A stretch of 64,000 nucleotides of DNA, from assembly GCF_041261445.1 (NCBI RefSeq), contig NZ_JBGCCU010000003.1, positions 580,998-644,997 of the forward strand. Direction: 5' to 3'. Position numbers and translations under genes: made by a program. Positions within the stretch are counted from its first letter, which is position 1. Each line of letters opens with the position of its first letter. The notes under the pieces are model-generated. The model made no database searches and had not been told where the DNA came from. It saw only the letters and a list, made by a program, of their open reading frames with translations. Below, piece after piece: positions 43,201 through 52,307 of the stretch. This stretch comes from Catenulispora sp. EB89 (lineage in GTDB: Bacteria > Actinomycetota > Actinomycetes > Streptomycetales > Catenulisporaceae).

Positions 43201-45704
43201 GCTGAACCACCTGCCTGCCGGAGCGATTCGGGATCGAGGTCGAGTTCGAGCGTGTCGTCGAGGCCGCGTGGCGTGCGGGGGTCGGCGACGAGTCGAGGCG
43301 TCGGAGTCTTCGCTGCCGCCGGCCACTGCGCGGCGGCGGCTGCCAGGACAGCCTCGGCCCTACCGGGAACTGCCTCCGAGAGCGGCGTGGTCCTGAGCGT
43401 GAAGGCTCGGGATTCCTGTCCGCCGGTCACTAGTCGGGCAGCCGCCTGGAACTCCCCGAGATTGGACAGGTCGTAGGCAGTGAGCGTCGGGACCGTGTGC
43501 CGTTCCATCAGGCGAGAGTCCTCGGGTGAAGCGTTGAAGTAGATCTTCGTCCGAGCGTTCGCCGACAAGGTCTCGCGAAGCTCGGTCGAGAGCTGACCGA
43601 GGTTCTGATGCGCGAAGGCGATCGACAAGCGGTAGGCACGGGCCTCAGCGAACATGTCCTCCAAAGGATGGGCCAGCGTCAAGAAGTTCTGCCCCTCGTC
43701 GAGATAGAGCGCACTGTCTGCACGATCGGCTTCCAGTTGGCGAGCCCGGGCCTGGATTTTCTGCCACACGCCAGCCACGGCCAGCGAGCCGAGCAGGCGT
43801 GTGGTTTCGTCGCCGAGGACGCCCTTCGGGATCCGGACGAGCAACACGCCGCCGTTCAGAACCTTTGCCATGTCGAAGTTCGACGTCGGCGCGGCAACGG
43901 TCTGCCTCACGAAGTCGCGCAGCAGGAACGCCCGCAGCTTGTTCATCAACGGCCCGATGACCTGTGCTCGGGCTCCGTCAGAGAGCTGCGAGTACCAGTC
44001 CCAGAAGCTGGCGAGCATCGGATCCTGGACTCGGGACGTGATGGCAGAGCGGGCAGCCTCGCCGGCGGTCAGAAGGGCCGGGATATCCATCAATGTCGGC
44101 GGGTGATCAGGACTTCGACTCTTGAGGAGCGTCAGCGCGGTGGAGCGAAGGATGTCGTCGGTGCGCGGGCCCCAGTACGCGCCATAGATTTTGTGGAAGA
44201 TGCCCACGAGGTTGTCAACGACCAGTGGAATCTCGTGGTCATTTTCCACGCGCAGGACGTTCATCGCGGGCCGGATTCCGTCGTACTCCGGATCGATGAG
44301 CACGGTGCGCCCAACGGCGCGTTCCGGAAGACGTTCCAGCACAGCCCTCACCAGATCGCCCTTCGGATCGATGACGACGGCTCCGCGGCCAGCTTCGACG
44401 TCGGCCAGTGCCAGGTTTGCCAGCAGGGACGACTTGCCGCAGCCGGTCTTACCGACGATGTGCAGATGCTGCCGCGCCTCCGTGACGCCGAGACCGATCT
44501 GGCGTGTACCGCCCGCGTCGGACCGACCGAGCGGCTTCGCCGCCGACGATGGACCAGGGACTGCGGGCGGCACCGGGACCGACCTCGCGCCAGCTCGGCT
44601 GATGCCTGGCGCGTCAGGATCGAACGGCAGATGCGCGATCGCTGCCAGCTCGGTCAGGCTGAGCAGGTCCCCGCGGACGAAGCGGCGCTCGGTGACCGCT
44701 CGAACGAGTCCGGGCATGGTCTTGCGCGCCCACCAGTTGCGTTCCGCGTGGACGGCGTAGGACGAAGCGATCGCGTGCGCAAGGCCTCGTAGCCGGCCGA
44801 CGTCCGAACGCCGCTCAGCCGCTGTTGCGGACGCCGGAGCCATCGTCGTGACCACGTAGTAGACGACCGTCTCCCACAGCGGTCCCACGCTCTTGGCCAT
44901 CGCGGCACGGAGCTCTGCAGAATGCTCCAGATCGGCGCGGACCGCGGTCGTCTTGCCTCGCAGCCCCGGCGTCGTCAGATCGAACAAGGTGGTCTTCACC
45001 GAGTTCCGCGAAGTCGGCGCCTTCCGAAAAGAGCGCAAGGCACTGCGGAACTTCCGAAGCCGACGGCCAGCGGCGGGTCGTGCCAAGACCTGAACGGCGG
45101 CATGCTCGCGCGTCCCGAGATCGGCGCACGCGCCGAGAAGCGCCCGCAGCGGGTCGCTGGAATACCGGTCCTGTAGCGGGTGAATCTCGTGCCGGGCAAG
45201 GCGAAGACGGCCGCCAACAGCCCGGACCGGCTGCGGCTCAGTCGGGACAGGAGCACCTGCAGACAGCACGGTCTCCGTCTGCGCACCGGGCCATGCCGCT
45301 TCGATCGCTCGCTCGATCATGCTGGGAGGAACACTGCCCGGAACCCACATGTGGAGCTGGACTCCGGCGGAACTGAACGAGAACTCGAACGACAGATGAG
45401 GCTGCCCAGGCCAGATCCGGCGCCGGGGCGGACGCACGAGGCCGTGCAGGTTCGCCCAGAACGCGGCGCCGGAGTGCTGATCGACGGAGGCCGGCAACAG
45501 GATCCGGATCAGCCTGGCCTCCCGCAGTTGGGCGCGGATCCGAAGTCGGCGGACGCAGTGACGGCTTGCAGCTGGCACTGTGGCTCCGGAACCGAGTGCC
45601 GCAGTGGCCTGTGGCCACCAGCCTGCAGCGTATGCCGAGCCGACGGACATGAGGTGCTCGACACGTGCCAAGAGCTGACCGAGCGGATCGCTCACGGAGC
45701 TCAA
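43197..45704 (-). CDS. VirD4/TraD-type coupling ATPase
   Basis: An 835-aa conjugation ATPase. N-terminal 350 aa of unknown fold, then a HerA/TrwB-like motor with Walker A IVGKTGCGKSSLLANLA (about residue 420), VVIDPKGDLVRAVLE, Walker B ALYLDEGQNFLTL and the arginine-rich SANARTKIYFNASPEDS. It moves DNA to the secretion channel. No membrane helix is obvious at the N-terminus. Overlaps the VirB4 gene stop by 4 nt and the replication-relaxation gene start by 4 nt. Confidence 0.88.
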   Translation of the reverse strand: MSSVSDPLGQLLARVEHLMSVGSAYAAGWWPQATAALGSGATVPAASRHCVRRLRIRAQLREARLIRILLPASVDQHSGAAFWANLHGLVRPPRRRIWPGQPHLSFEFSFSSAGVQLHMWVPGSVPPSMIERAIEAAWPGAQTETVLSAGAPVPTEPQPVRAVGGRLRLARHEIHPLQDRYSSDPLRALLGACADLGTREHAAVQVLARPAAGRRLRKFRSALRSFRKAPTSRNSVKTTLFDLTTPGLRGKTTAVRADLEHSAELRAAMAKSVGPLWETVVYYVVTTMAPASATAAERRSDVGRLRGLAHAIASSYAVHAERNWWARKTMPGLVRAVTERRFVRGDLLSLTELAAIAHLPFDPDAPGISRAGARSVPVPPAVPGPSSAAKPLGRSDAGGTRQIGLGVTEARQHLHIVGKTGCGKSSLLANLALADVEAGRGAVVIDPKGDLVRAVLERLPERAVGRTVLIDPEYDGIRPAMNVLRVENDHEIPLVVDNLVGIFHKIYGAYWGPRTDDILRSTALTLLKSRSPDHPPTLMDIPALLTAGEAARSAITSRVQDPMLASFWDWYSQLSDGARAQVIGPLMNKLRAFLLRDFVRQTVAAPTSNFDMAKVLNGGVLLVRIPKGVLGDETTRLLGSLAVAGVWQKIQARARQLEADRADSALYLDEGQNFLTLAHPLEDMFAEARAYRLSIAFAHQNLGQLSTELRETLSANARTKIYFNASPEDSRLMERHTVPTLTAYDLSNLGEFQAAARLVTGGQESRAFTLRTTPLSEAVPGRAEAVLAAAAAQWPAAAKTPTPRLVADPRTPRGLDDTLELDLDPESLRQAGGSA

Positions 45705-47473
45705 AGGACCTCCCCGTCGCTGCTCGCCACACGGCCAAGTGCAGCAACCTCTTCGGGATCAGTCGTCACGAGACCGTGCTCGAAGGGCGAAGCGACGGCA
45801 GTGAACGCCGCTCGCGTGGTCCCGGACATCACGAGTCCCTGGCCCCGGGCAGCGGTCAGGACGAAGCTCCGTTCTCCCGCCGACAGCCGGAAGGCACTCG
45901 CGACGTGGTCGATGGACTGCGGCGCCTGACGCAGAAGGATCTGCGTAGCTGCGTTCGCGACAACGGCCAGACCGAGGTCGGTGCTGAGGAAGTCTCCGAC
46001 GTCCTGCGACACCACTGCGAGGCCGGCCCAGTACTTGCGCGCGGACTTGGCCATGCGGAACAGGAATTGCGCGCCGTCAGGCACGGCCATGAGCTGCCAT
46101 GCCTCGTCGACCACGACCAGGCGCCGCGTACTGCGGTTCGGGTCGGAGACTTCACGCCAGATCGCGTCAAGGGTCAGCAGGATGCCCGCCGCGCGCAGTT
46201 CGTCCGGCAGGTGACGGAGCGCGAATACGGTGAGGTGGCTGCCGGTCTCGACGGTCGTCGGGCCGTTGAACAGGCCGCCGAAGGAGCCGCGGGTGTGCGG
46301 AGTCAGTCGCTCGGCGAGCGAGATGGCGGCCGCCGGTTTTGCATTCCGGAGTGCTTCGACAACGTCGGCGAGCGTTGGGGCGAGCAAGTCGTGCGTCGCT
46401 GGATCGTCGGTGATTCCCTTGGCCGCGTACGCGTCGAGGACCGCAGCGTCGAGAGCCGCGCGCTCGTCGGCCGACAGCGATGAGCCTAGGAGGACGGCGA
46501 CGACAGTCTGTGCGAACAGGGCCCGTCGCTTCAGCGCGTCGGGGGTGCGGGCGGCGGCTGGTGGGAGGTCGAACGGGTTGATGCGAACGCCGTCGAGGCC
46601 GAGCGCGATGCGCGTGCCGCCGACGGCTGCCGCGACGCGGTCGTATTCGTCTTCCGGGTCGACGACCAGGACCCGGACGCCGCGATACAGGGAGCGCAGC
46701 ACGTCCAGCTTCGTCGCATACGACTTGCCTGCCCCGGACGACGCCAGGGTCACGGAGTTGAAGTTGGGCAGGCTCCAGCGGTCCCACAGCACGACGCCGG
46801 CTCCGGTCGCGTTGGCGCCGACGAGGACTGCCGAGTCGGTCTCGCGGGGCAGCGGCAGGTCGGTGGACGCGAAGGGGAAGCAGGTCGCGAGGGCTTCTGT
46901 ATCGAAGGTTCTGCGCAGGAGAACGGTGTCGATCCCGAGCGGCAGGGTCGCGCACCAGCCTTCCAAAGCGCGATAGGTCAGGGGAACGAGCTTGAGCAGC
47001 ATGCTGTCGGCCACGGCCCGCACACGAGCAGCCTCGACCTCCAGCTCCGCCGCGCTGCCAGCGTGCACGGTCAGGTAGATCCCGACGCGGAACAACTTCC
47101 CCGACCCTGAGGAGACCCGGTAAGCGAGTTCTCGCGCGTCGGCGGCAGCGGATTCCAGGTCCGGGTCGTCGAGCGACGCTCGTTCGAAGCCGCGGCGACG
47201 GGTCGATTCCAGGCGGGCGCGTTGACGGCGCAGGCGGTCGGCTGCCTCGCTCGACGGAACCGGTTCGATGTGGAGCGCCAGGTCGAGGCGGCCCGCGTAG
47301 GAGGTGAGCGGGTCGAGCCAGCCCGGCATGACGTCGGCCGGGTAGTCGGCGACGGCGAAGCTCGTCGCGAAGCCGTCCCCGATGCTCAGCCTCCGCGGCT
47401 CGATCGCCAAGCTCGACGGGCCGAACCACGAGGAGACACCTCTACCACGAGTCGAAAGCAGGTTTTGGATCAC
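45701..47473 (-). CDS. VirB4-like conjugation ATPase
   Basis: A 590-aa ATPase of the T4SS. N-terminal VirB4 domain (PGWLDPLTSYAGRLDLALHI), Walker A TLASSGAGKSYATKLDVL (about residue 249), VLVVDPEDEYDRVA, Walker B RRLVVVDEAWQLMAVPDG and the late MAKSARKYWAGLAVVSQDV. GTG 47473 overlaps the PrgI-like gene stop as GTGA and is chosen over 47500. It energises assembly and transport. Confidence 0.88.
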   Translation of the reverse strand: MIQNLLSTRGRGVSSWFGPSSLAIEPRRLSIGDGFATSFAVADYPADVMPGWLDPLTSYAGRLDLALHIEPVPSSEAADRLRRQRARLESTRRRGFERASLDDPDLESAAADARELAYRVSSGSGKLFRVGIYLTVHAGSAAELEVEAARVRAVADSMLLKLVPLTYRALEGWCATLPLGIDTVLLRRTFDTEALATCFPFASTDLPLPRETDSAVLVGANATGAGVVLWDRWSLPNFNSVTLASSGAGKSYATKLDVLRSLYRGVRVLVVDPEDEYDRVAAAVGGTRIALGLDGVRINPFDLPPAAARTPDALKRRALFAQTVVAVLLGSSLSADERAALDAAVLDAYAAKGITDDPATHDLLAPTLADVVEALRNAKPAAAISLAERLTPHTRGSFGGLFNGPTTVETGSHLTVFALRHLPDELRAAGILLTLDAIWREVSDPNRSTRRLVVVDEAWQLMAVPDGAQFLFRMAKSARKYWAGLAVVSQDVGDFLSTDLGLAVVANAATQILLRQAPQSIDHVASAFRLSAGERSFVLTAARGQGLVMSGTTRAAFTAVASPFEHGLVTTDPEEVAALGRVASSDGEVL

Positions 47474-48381
47474 AGGACTTCCTCCCAGGCCATGTCGCAC
47501 AGCCTTGCCGGAGACGGGTTGTATGCGTCGTTGATCAAGGCAGTGGCTGCGGGCTCGCGCAGTGGGTCCACGGCGATATCAGCGCAGCCGAGCAGCGAGT
47601 CGGCGTCTTCGAGTCGGCGATGGAGACGAGATGCCGCGGCCTTGGAAGGCTCGTGCACGGCCACGATCACTTCGCGTGTCAGCAGCTGCTCGTCGGCGAC
47701 GAGATGGGCGATGAAGTTCGCGTGTTCGGACGCAGCGGCGCGCAGGGCCTCGTTCTGAAGGCCGGCAGCCTGAGTCAGTAGCGAGTCACAGACCCCGGAC
47801 AGGTCAGCTGGTCGGCTCCGCACGGTGATGGCGGTCCGGCCGGTCAAGCTGTTGAGCCAGCGAGCGAACCCGGCCAGCAGGACGCTCTGCTCGCGCGGCG
47901 ACCGCAGAGAGAGGTTCACCGTCGAGCACCGGGCCAGAGCGCTGACGCCGTCGGAACCGAGGTCCAGCACTCCGGTCTCGGCAACTTCGCGTACTGGCGA
48001 GACGAACGGCGCCGGCCGAGTGCGAGGCGACTTCGCCAGGCGCTTGGGCACCTCGGGAATGCCTTCGGGCGCCAAAACCTGCCGTGCCGGGGTCCTCTTG
48101 TACCTGGCCCAGACGCCGAGCAGGCGGTCCAGCGGTACGCCATCGTGCTTCATCGTGACGGCGACGGCAGTGCCGAGCAGAACCGGGGCCGAAGCCAACA
48201 GATACGGAATCGGCGGGACCAGGTGGCGGCAGGCCTGGTAGCCGAGCCAGAGCACCAAGGTGGTCGTGCCGAGTACCGCGAGCTGGCGGGCAGTGAGCCC
48301 GGCCACGATCTTGTCGGGCTGGTCAACGTCGGCAGGGATACGGACGATCGGGATCGCGTCTTCATCGAGGTGATCTGCCAC
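47470..48381 (-). CDS. PrgI-like T4SS membrane protein
   Basis: A 303-aa protein with a short cytosolic N-terminus (IPIVRIPADVDQPDKIVAGLT), two hydrophobic helices (QLAVLGTTTLVLWLGYQA; LLASAPVLLGTAVAVTM) and a soluble C-terminus. The N-terminal part is PrgI-like (VirB3-type position); the rest resembles conjugal proteins of actinobacterial elements. It overlaps the TrbL gene by 20 nt. Confidence 0.7.
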   Translation of the reverse strand: MADHLDEDAIPIVRIPADVDQPDKIVAGLTARQLAVLGTTTLVLWLGYQACRHLVPPIPYLLASAPVLLGTAVAVTMKHDGVPLDRLLGVWARYKRTPARQVLAPEGIPEVPKRLAKSPRTRPAPFVSPVREVAETGVLDLGSDGVSALARCSTVNLSLRSPREQSVLLAGFARWLNSLTGRTAITVRSRPADLSGVCDSLLTQAAGLQNEALRAAASEHANFIAHLVADEQLLTREVIVAVHEPSKAAASRLHRRLEDADSLLGCADIAVDPLREPAATALINDAYNPSPARLCDMAWEEVL

Positions 48382-49996
48382 GGGTTCGAGTTCCTTGCGG
48401 TGTCGGCGGGCTCGGCTGCTTCGGCGAGGCCGGTGAGGTCGGCAACCTCGGCGGTCGACGTAGTGGAGATTCGGGAGCTGGGAACAGAGCCGTCTGCTCG
48501 CCGTGGCGCGGAGGGTTCGCGACCGTGGCCCGGTGCCGCTGGTCCAGCCGCGCGCTGCGGCCAGGCGGCAGAGCCAGCGGACGGCGGACCGGGCCGGGCG
48601 GCGGCAGCGGAGCAGGCCCCGGCCGGCGCGGACCGCGCGGAGGACTCGGCGCCGGCGAGCCGGGAGGCGGCGGCTCCTGAGTCGCGGTCATGGTTGGCGG
48701 GCGCGGACGCCAGCCCCCGAGCCCGCCGCTCCCGCCGCCGGGACGCGGCCCGCGCATCGGCGTGATCGTGCCGCCCGGAGGTGGCCCGGAACGTCCGGGA
48801 CCGGGACCACCCCTGCCGCTGCTCCGTCGTGGCATCCGGATGCCACCACCGCCCCGGAGCAGGCCCCAGGTCTTGTAGTAGATGAAGGCTCGAGCCATCT
48901 GGCCGGCCATGCTCGGGTGAAAGGGCGAGCGTCCCATCACGACTCGCTGCACCCAGCCGGGAATCTTCAGTAGTACGACGAACAGGCACAGGCACACCAG
49001 CAGATCGATGAGGCCACCGCTGGTCGGGAGCCCGATGACGTTCGTCGCCTGCGGATCGAAGAAGATCTGGATGCTCGTGTCCAGGACGAGTGCTTGCAGG
49101 ACCTGGATCGCGCCGCATCCGAAGAGCGCCCGCCACCAGAGCTTGGCTACGCCCTCGGTCTGGGGCAGCGCGTGAAACGCGAAGGCCAGCGGTGCACCGG
49201 CGGTCAACACGACGAGCGTGGCCGACCGGAGCAGGTACGTGATCAGCAATGCGACGCCCAGCACAGCGATCGCCAGGCCGATGAGCACCATGAACAGATT
49301 GCCCGCGCCGAACAGCAGCACGTTGCCCATCAAGGTCGAGGTCAGCACGTTGCCGACACCCTCTGCGGAGACGGGGCCGGCCATCAACGCCGCCGACAGC
49401 GCGTTCGCGATACCGATCAGCTGGTTGATCAGCCACAGCGAGGCGTTGGAGGCGACCATGCCGATGACCAGGCGTGGAACGATCTCCTTGAGGCTGTAGC
49501 GGGACTGGACGGTGTCGTGGCCCATGACGATCAGGCCCCCGGCCAGCACGAAGAGGACATAGACGACGTTCGTCGTGACGAGTACGCCCTCCCAGATTTG
49601 CCTGACCCGGCCGTTGGTGAGGTTCGGTGACGCCAGCAGCGTGCTGCCGAGCAGCTTTAGGACGGGTTCCAGGGCCTGCTTGACCAGGTTCCCGAACCAG
49701 GTGTCGATCGCCTTCTCGATCTGGCCCGGGATGTCGAAGAAGCCAGGGTCCTGCGCTCCCGGGGCGTCCTGACCAGGCAGCGGACCGGTCGGCGGCGGCA
49801 CCGAGGAGTCCGGGGTGAAGCCGGGGCCGTAGATCCCGGGCAGCGGCGACGGCACCACAGGAGATGGGACAGGCGGGCTCGGCGCCGGCTCCGCGAACGC
49901 GGCTCCGGCGCCGAGCCCCACGAGCACTGCCAGTACGAGCACGGCCAGGACCGTGAAACGGACCAGGCTGCGCACACTGGCCGTGGTCACCGGCAC
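48362..49996 (-). CDS. TrbL/VirB6-like polytopic membrane protein
   Basis: A 544-aa protein with a signal-like first helix (FTVLAVLVLAVLVGLGAGAAFA), a Pro-rich segment, about five or six membrane helices between residues 110 and 340 (VLFVLAGGLIVMG, NVLLFGAGNLFMVLIGLAI, LLITYLLRSATLVVLTAG) and a long Pro/Gly/Arg-rich tail of about 150 aa. This is the TrbL/VirB6 plan with an unusually long low-complexity cytosolic tail. GTG 49996 start. Confidence 0.75.
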   Translation of the reverse strand: MPVTTASVRSLVRFTVLAVLVLAVLVGLGAGAAFAEPAPSPPVPSPVVPSPLPGIYGPGFTPDSSVPPPTGPLPGQDAPGAQDPGFFDIPGQIEKAIDTWFGNLVKQALEPVLKLLGSTLLASPNLTNGRVRQIWEGVLVTTNVVYVLFVLAGGLIVMGHDTVQSRYSLKEIVPRLVIGMVASNASLWLINQLIGIANALSAALMAGPVSAEGVGNVLTSTLMGNVLLFGAGNLFMVLIGLAIAVLGVALLITYLLRSATLVVLTAGAPLAFAFHALPQTEGVAKLWWRALFGCGAIQVLQALVLDTSIQIFFDPQATNVIGLPTSGGLIDLLVCLCLFVVLLKIPGWVQRVVMGRSPFHPSMAGQMARAFIYYKTWGLLRGGGGIRMPRRSSGRGGPGPGRSGPPPGGTITPMRGPRPGGGSGGLGGWRPRPPTMTATQEPPPPGSPAPSPPRGPRRPGPAPLPPPGPVRRPLALPPGRSARLDQRHRATVANPPRHGEQTALFPAPESPLRRPPRLPTSPASPKQPSPPTPQGTRTRGRSPR

Positions 49997-50002
49997 GGTC
50001 GA

Positions 50003-50401
50003 TCAGCTCTTCGTGACGATGGTCTGCAACACCTGCACGACGGCCGGCGCCAGCATCGCGAGGCCGTAGCCGTACATCGCAGACTTCAGCGACGACTTCG
50101 CCTTCTCGACTTCACCGGCATCGCCGCCCGCCATCACATAGCGCAGCCCGCCGATCGTGAGGAACATCGTCGCCACCGCCGCGAGAATCCCGACGACCCA
50201 GCCGGTGATGTTGTCCGCGACCTTCGACAGGTCCATCACGGCCGGATGCGGGTCCGCGGTCGCCGCCGGAGCGCGCGTCGCAGCGAAGACCAGCAGCACG
50301 ACCGAGACGAACAGCAGCAGCACCGCGCGACGGCGGTGATAGACCGCCGCGCTCGGTGGCCGTCGGGGTGAGCGCGGACGGGGTGCGAGGTTCGAAGTCA
50401 T
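50003..50401 (-). CDS. VirB2/TrbC-like pilin
   Basis: A 132-aa protein: a basic Pro/Arg-rich N-terminus, a signal helix (AVLLLFVSVVLLVFAATRAPA), then two hydrophobic helices (ITGWVVGILAAVATMFLTIG; GYGLAMLAPAVVQVLQTIV) separated by GGDAGEVEKAKSSLKSAM. This two-helix mature part is the VirB2/TrbC pilin-like pattern. It lies 6 bp upstream of the TrbL gene. Confidence 0.75.
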   Translation of the reverse strand: MTSNLAPRPRSPRRPPSAAVYHRRRAVLLLFVSVVLLVFAATRAPAATADPHPAVMDLSKVADNITGWVVGILAAVATMFLTIGGLRYVMAGGDAGEVEKAKSSLKSAMYGYGLAMLAPAVVQVLQTIVTKS

Positions 50402-50427
50402 CGAGAACGTCCTTCGTCGGATCCGCC

Positions 50428-51243
50428 TCAGGCGGCGAGGATCCCGGGCGGCTCCTCGACCACGGAAGTCCGGTCGGAGGCCCCGAAACTGTCCGAGCCA
50501 ACAGCGGCTTCACTCTTTCGGCCCTGCTTGAAAGCCCTCCGAGTGCATGCCGTGGTGCCGGTCAGATGGGCTGCGACGCGCATCTCGGCCTTGCGCAGGC
50601 GCAGCAGGACCGCGTTCGTGCTGATCCCCAGCAGCTCGGAGACATCGCCCAGGGACCGCCGGTCCAGGCGCACAGCAGAGATCAGGCTCGCCTCAGCCTC
50701 TGTGATCACGTTCTCTGCGACGAGCCTGATCAGCACAAGGTCCGGATGGCCGCCCTCGGGCACGATGCGAGCCTCGGTGGCCGCAGCTGCGGCGGTCCTG
50801 GCCGCAAGGACCTCGGTGTAGGCCGACCGCCGAACGGCGCGATACGTCGACCAGTACACCCGCGTCAGAATCGCCGGCCGGTCGACGTCGACCGTTCGAA
50901 GCGCTTCCAAGAACGCGGTCACGACCTCGGCGCACAAGTCGTCGTAGCTCGTGTCGACGTAGTCGCGGGCGAACTGCCTTGCCAGATTCGCAAGACCCGG
51001 CACCGCCATGCCGAGCGCGACCGTAGTCCAGATCCCGTCGCCCGAACATGCATTGTTGACGATCTCGCGCCAGATCAGATCGCGAACCGCAGGAGACGTG
51101 GCACGCACGAGAAGAAGTTCCTTGACCTCGTCGAGACGCAGATCCCGGTCTTCCCCGAACAAGCGTCCATCCAGGAGAACCGGAAGAGCCACCAGCGAAT
51201 CGAATTCGCGCGATGCGGCCGCAAGAGCGGTGGTACCCGTCAT
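50428..51243 (-). CDS. Sigma-factor-like regulator heading the transfer operon
   Basis: A 271-aa protein. The middle contains a sigma region-2-like helix set (DYVDTSYDDLCAEVVTAFLE, AILTRVYWSTYRAVRRSAY), and residues near 195-225 form a region-4-like HTH (RRSLGDVSELLGISTNAVLL, RLRKAEMRVAAHL). ATG 51243 after GGAGG is chosen; the open frame continues to 51342. It is the first gene of the transfer operon and faces the GTGAAAC cluster. It may be a dedicated sigma-like activator. Confidence 0.6.
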   Translation of the reverse strand: MTGTTALAAASREFDSLVALPVLLDGRLFGEDRDLRLDEVKELLLVRATSPAVRDLIWREIVNNACSGDGIWTTVALGMAVPGLANLARQFARDYVDTSYDDLCAEVVTAFLEALRTVDVDRPAILTRVYWSTYRAVRRSAYTEVLAARTAAAAATEARIVPEGGHPDLVLIRLVAENVITEAEASLISAVRLDRRSLGDVSELLGISTNAVLLRLRKAEMRVAAHLTGTTACTRRAFKQGRKSEAAVGSDSFGASDRTSVVEEPPGILAA

Positions 51244-51395
51244 TTCGTTGACCTCCGTGGTCGCCGGAAAGTTGATTGCCTTTCCAGCTACGACCACAGC
51301 GATCAAATATCTGTCGCGAGAAAGTGGCAAATGCGACCGCACATCGTGAATTGCCTACGCAGCGAGGCCCGCGCCAGCCCGATGACGGCGAAGCA

Positions 51396-51643
51396 GTGAA
51401 ACGTCGCCCGATCTCATGGACCTGGACGTTTCACGGTGACGACCCCCAACCGAGAGCTTGGGAACCCGTCAACTCGCGCTGCTCGAGATTCACCCGTTCT
51501 GCCGGTCTGCGCCACGCCATCCACGGCGCCGCATCAGATCGATGATCACACTTACGCGATGGTTTTCACGCTCATTTCACGCAGCCGTTGGCGGCCAGTG
51601 GAGTGAAACGGCGCAAGCGCCGGACAGTTTCACGGCGTGAAAC
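51396..51643. repeat. GTGAAAC motif cluster between divergent genes
   Basis: Five exact GTGAAAC/GTTTCAC copies at 51396, 51428, 51603, 51627 and 51637, plus weaker ATTTCAC/TTTTCAC copies at 51574 and 51563. GTGAAACGTC (51396-51405) and GACGTTTCAC (51425-51434) form a perfect inverted pair. The cluster lies between the sigma-like gene and the methyltransferase-like gene, so it probably binds a regulator of both, or is an iteron array. Confidence 0.7.
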
Positions 51644-51698
51644 CGGACTTCGGCAGTGATCGGAACACCACCCGCCACTCGCCGAAGGACAACTACAT

Positions 51699-52307
51699 AT
51701 GCGACCGCAGGCCCACCACCAACGCTCCGTCACCGAACTCGCGCAGCACGCCATCACCACGTATACCGAACAAGAAGGCCTGCTCCTCGACCCGATCTGC
51801 GGCTCAGGCGACATCCTGGTCGAGGCCGTACGCGCCGGCCGCATGGCCATCGGCGTCGAACATGAGCCCTACTGGGTGAACGTGGCACGAACCCGCATCG
51901 AGCGCGCCACGGATGCAGGTCGCGATGGGTTCGCCGCGGTGGTGAACGGCAGCGTCGACACGCTAGTCAGGTTGCTGGCGGACGACACCAGGCGACACCG
52001 GGCGTCGATGGTGCTGACGGCACCTCAGACCGGCACTACCGTCCGTGCCGACTGCAGTGGCACCGCCTCCGATCTCGCCGAGTTCATCGAAGGTTCGGTC
52101 TCGGCGGTATCCGACTGCGCCCGAGTGACGATTCCGCAAAGCCTTTACGGCATCATCTGCTGGCCGACGCCGTGCAGCGACATCCCCGGCACGCTCGAGG
52201 AAGCCTTCGTGGCCGCAAGATTCGAGATGGTCGGCCGGCGGACAGTAATCGGAACGCCTGTCAGCCTCTTGCTGTTCAGACGACCGGCTTTGGACGGTCC
52301 GGCGTAA
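51699..52307 (+). CDS. DNA methyltransferase-like protein lacking a clear catalytic motif
   Basis: A 202-aa protein with the SAM-binding motif of N4/N6 DNA methyltransferases (LLDPICGSGDILVEAVRAGR, then AIGVEHEPYWVNVARTRI). Where the (D/N/S)PP(Y/W) catalytic motif is expected, the sequence reads VLTAPQTGTT, so activity is doubtful. No target-recognition domain. ATG 51699 has AAGGA upstream. It may be a SAM-binding regulator or a decayed enzyme left in the element. Confidence 0.6.
   Translation: MRPQAHHQRSVTELAQHAITTYTEQEGLLLDPICGSGDILVEAVRAGRMAIGVEHEPYWVNVARTRIERATDAGRDGFAAVVNGSVDTLVRLLADDTRRHRASMVLTAPQTGTTVRADCSGTASDLAEFIEGSVSAVSDCARVTIPQSLYGIICWPTPCSDIPGTLEEAFVAARFEMVGRRTVIGTPVSLLLFRRPALDGPA

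Noticed and set aside
51396..51643. GTGAAAC cluster as a CRISPR array
   Set aside because: Repeats are only 7 bp, in mixed orientation and with irregular spacing; no cas genes nearby.
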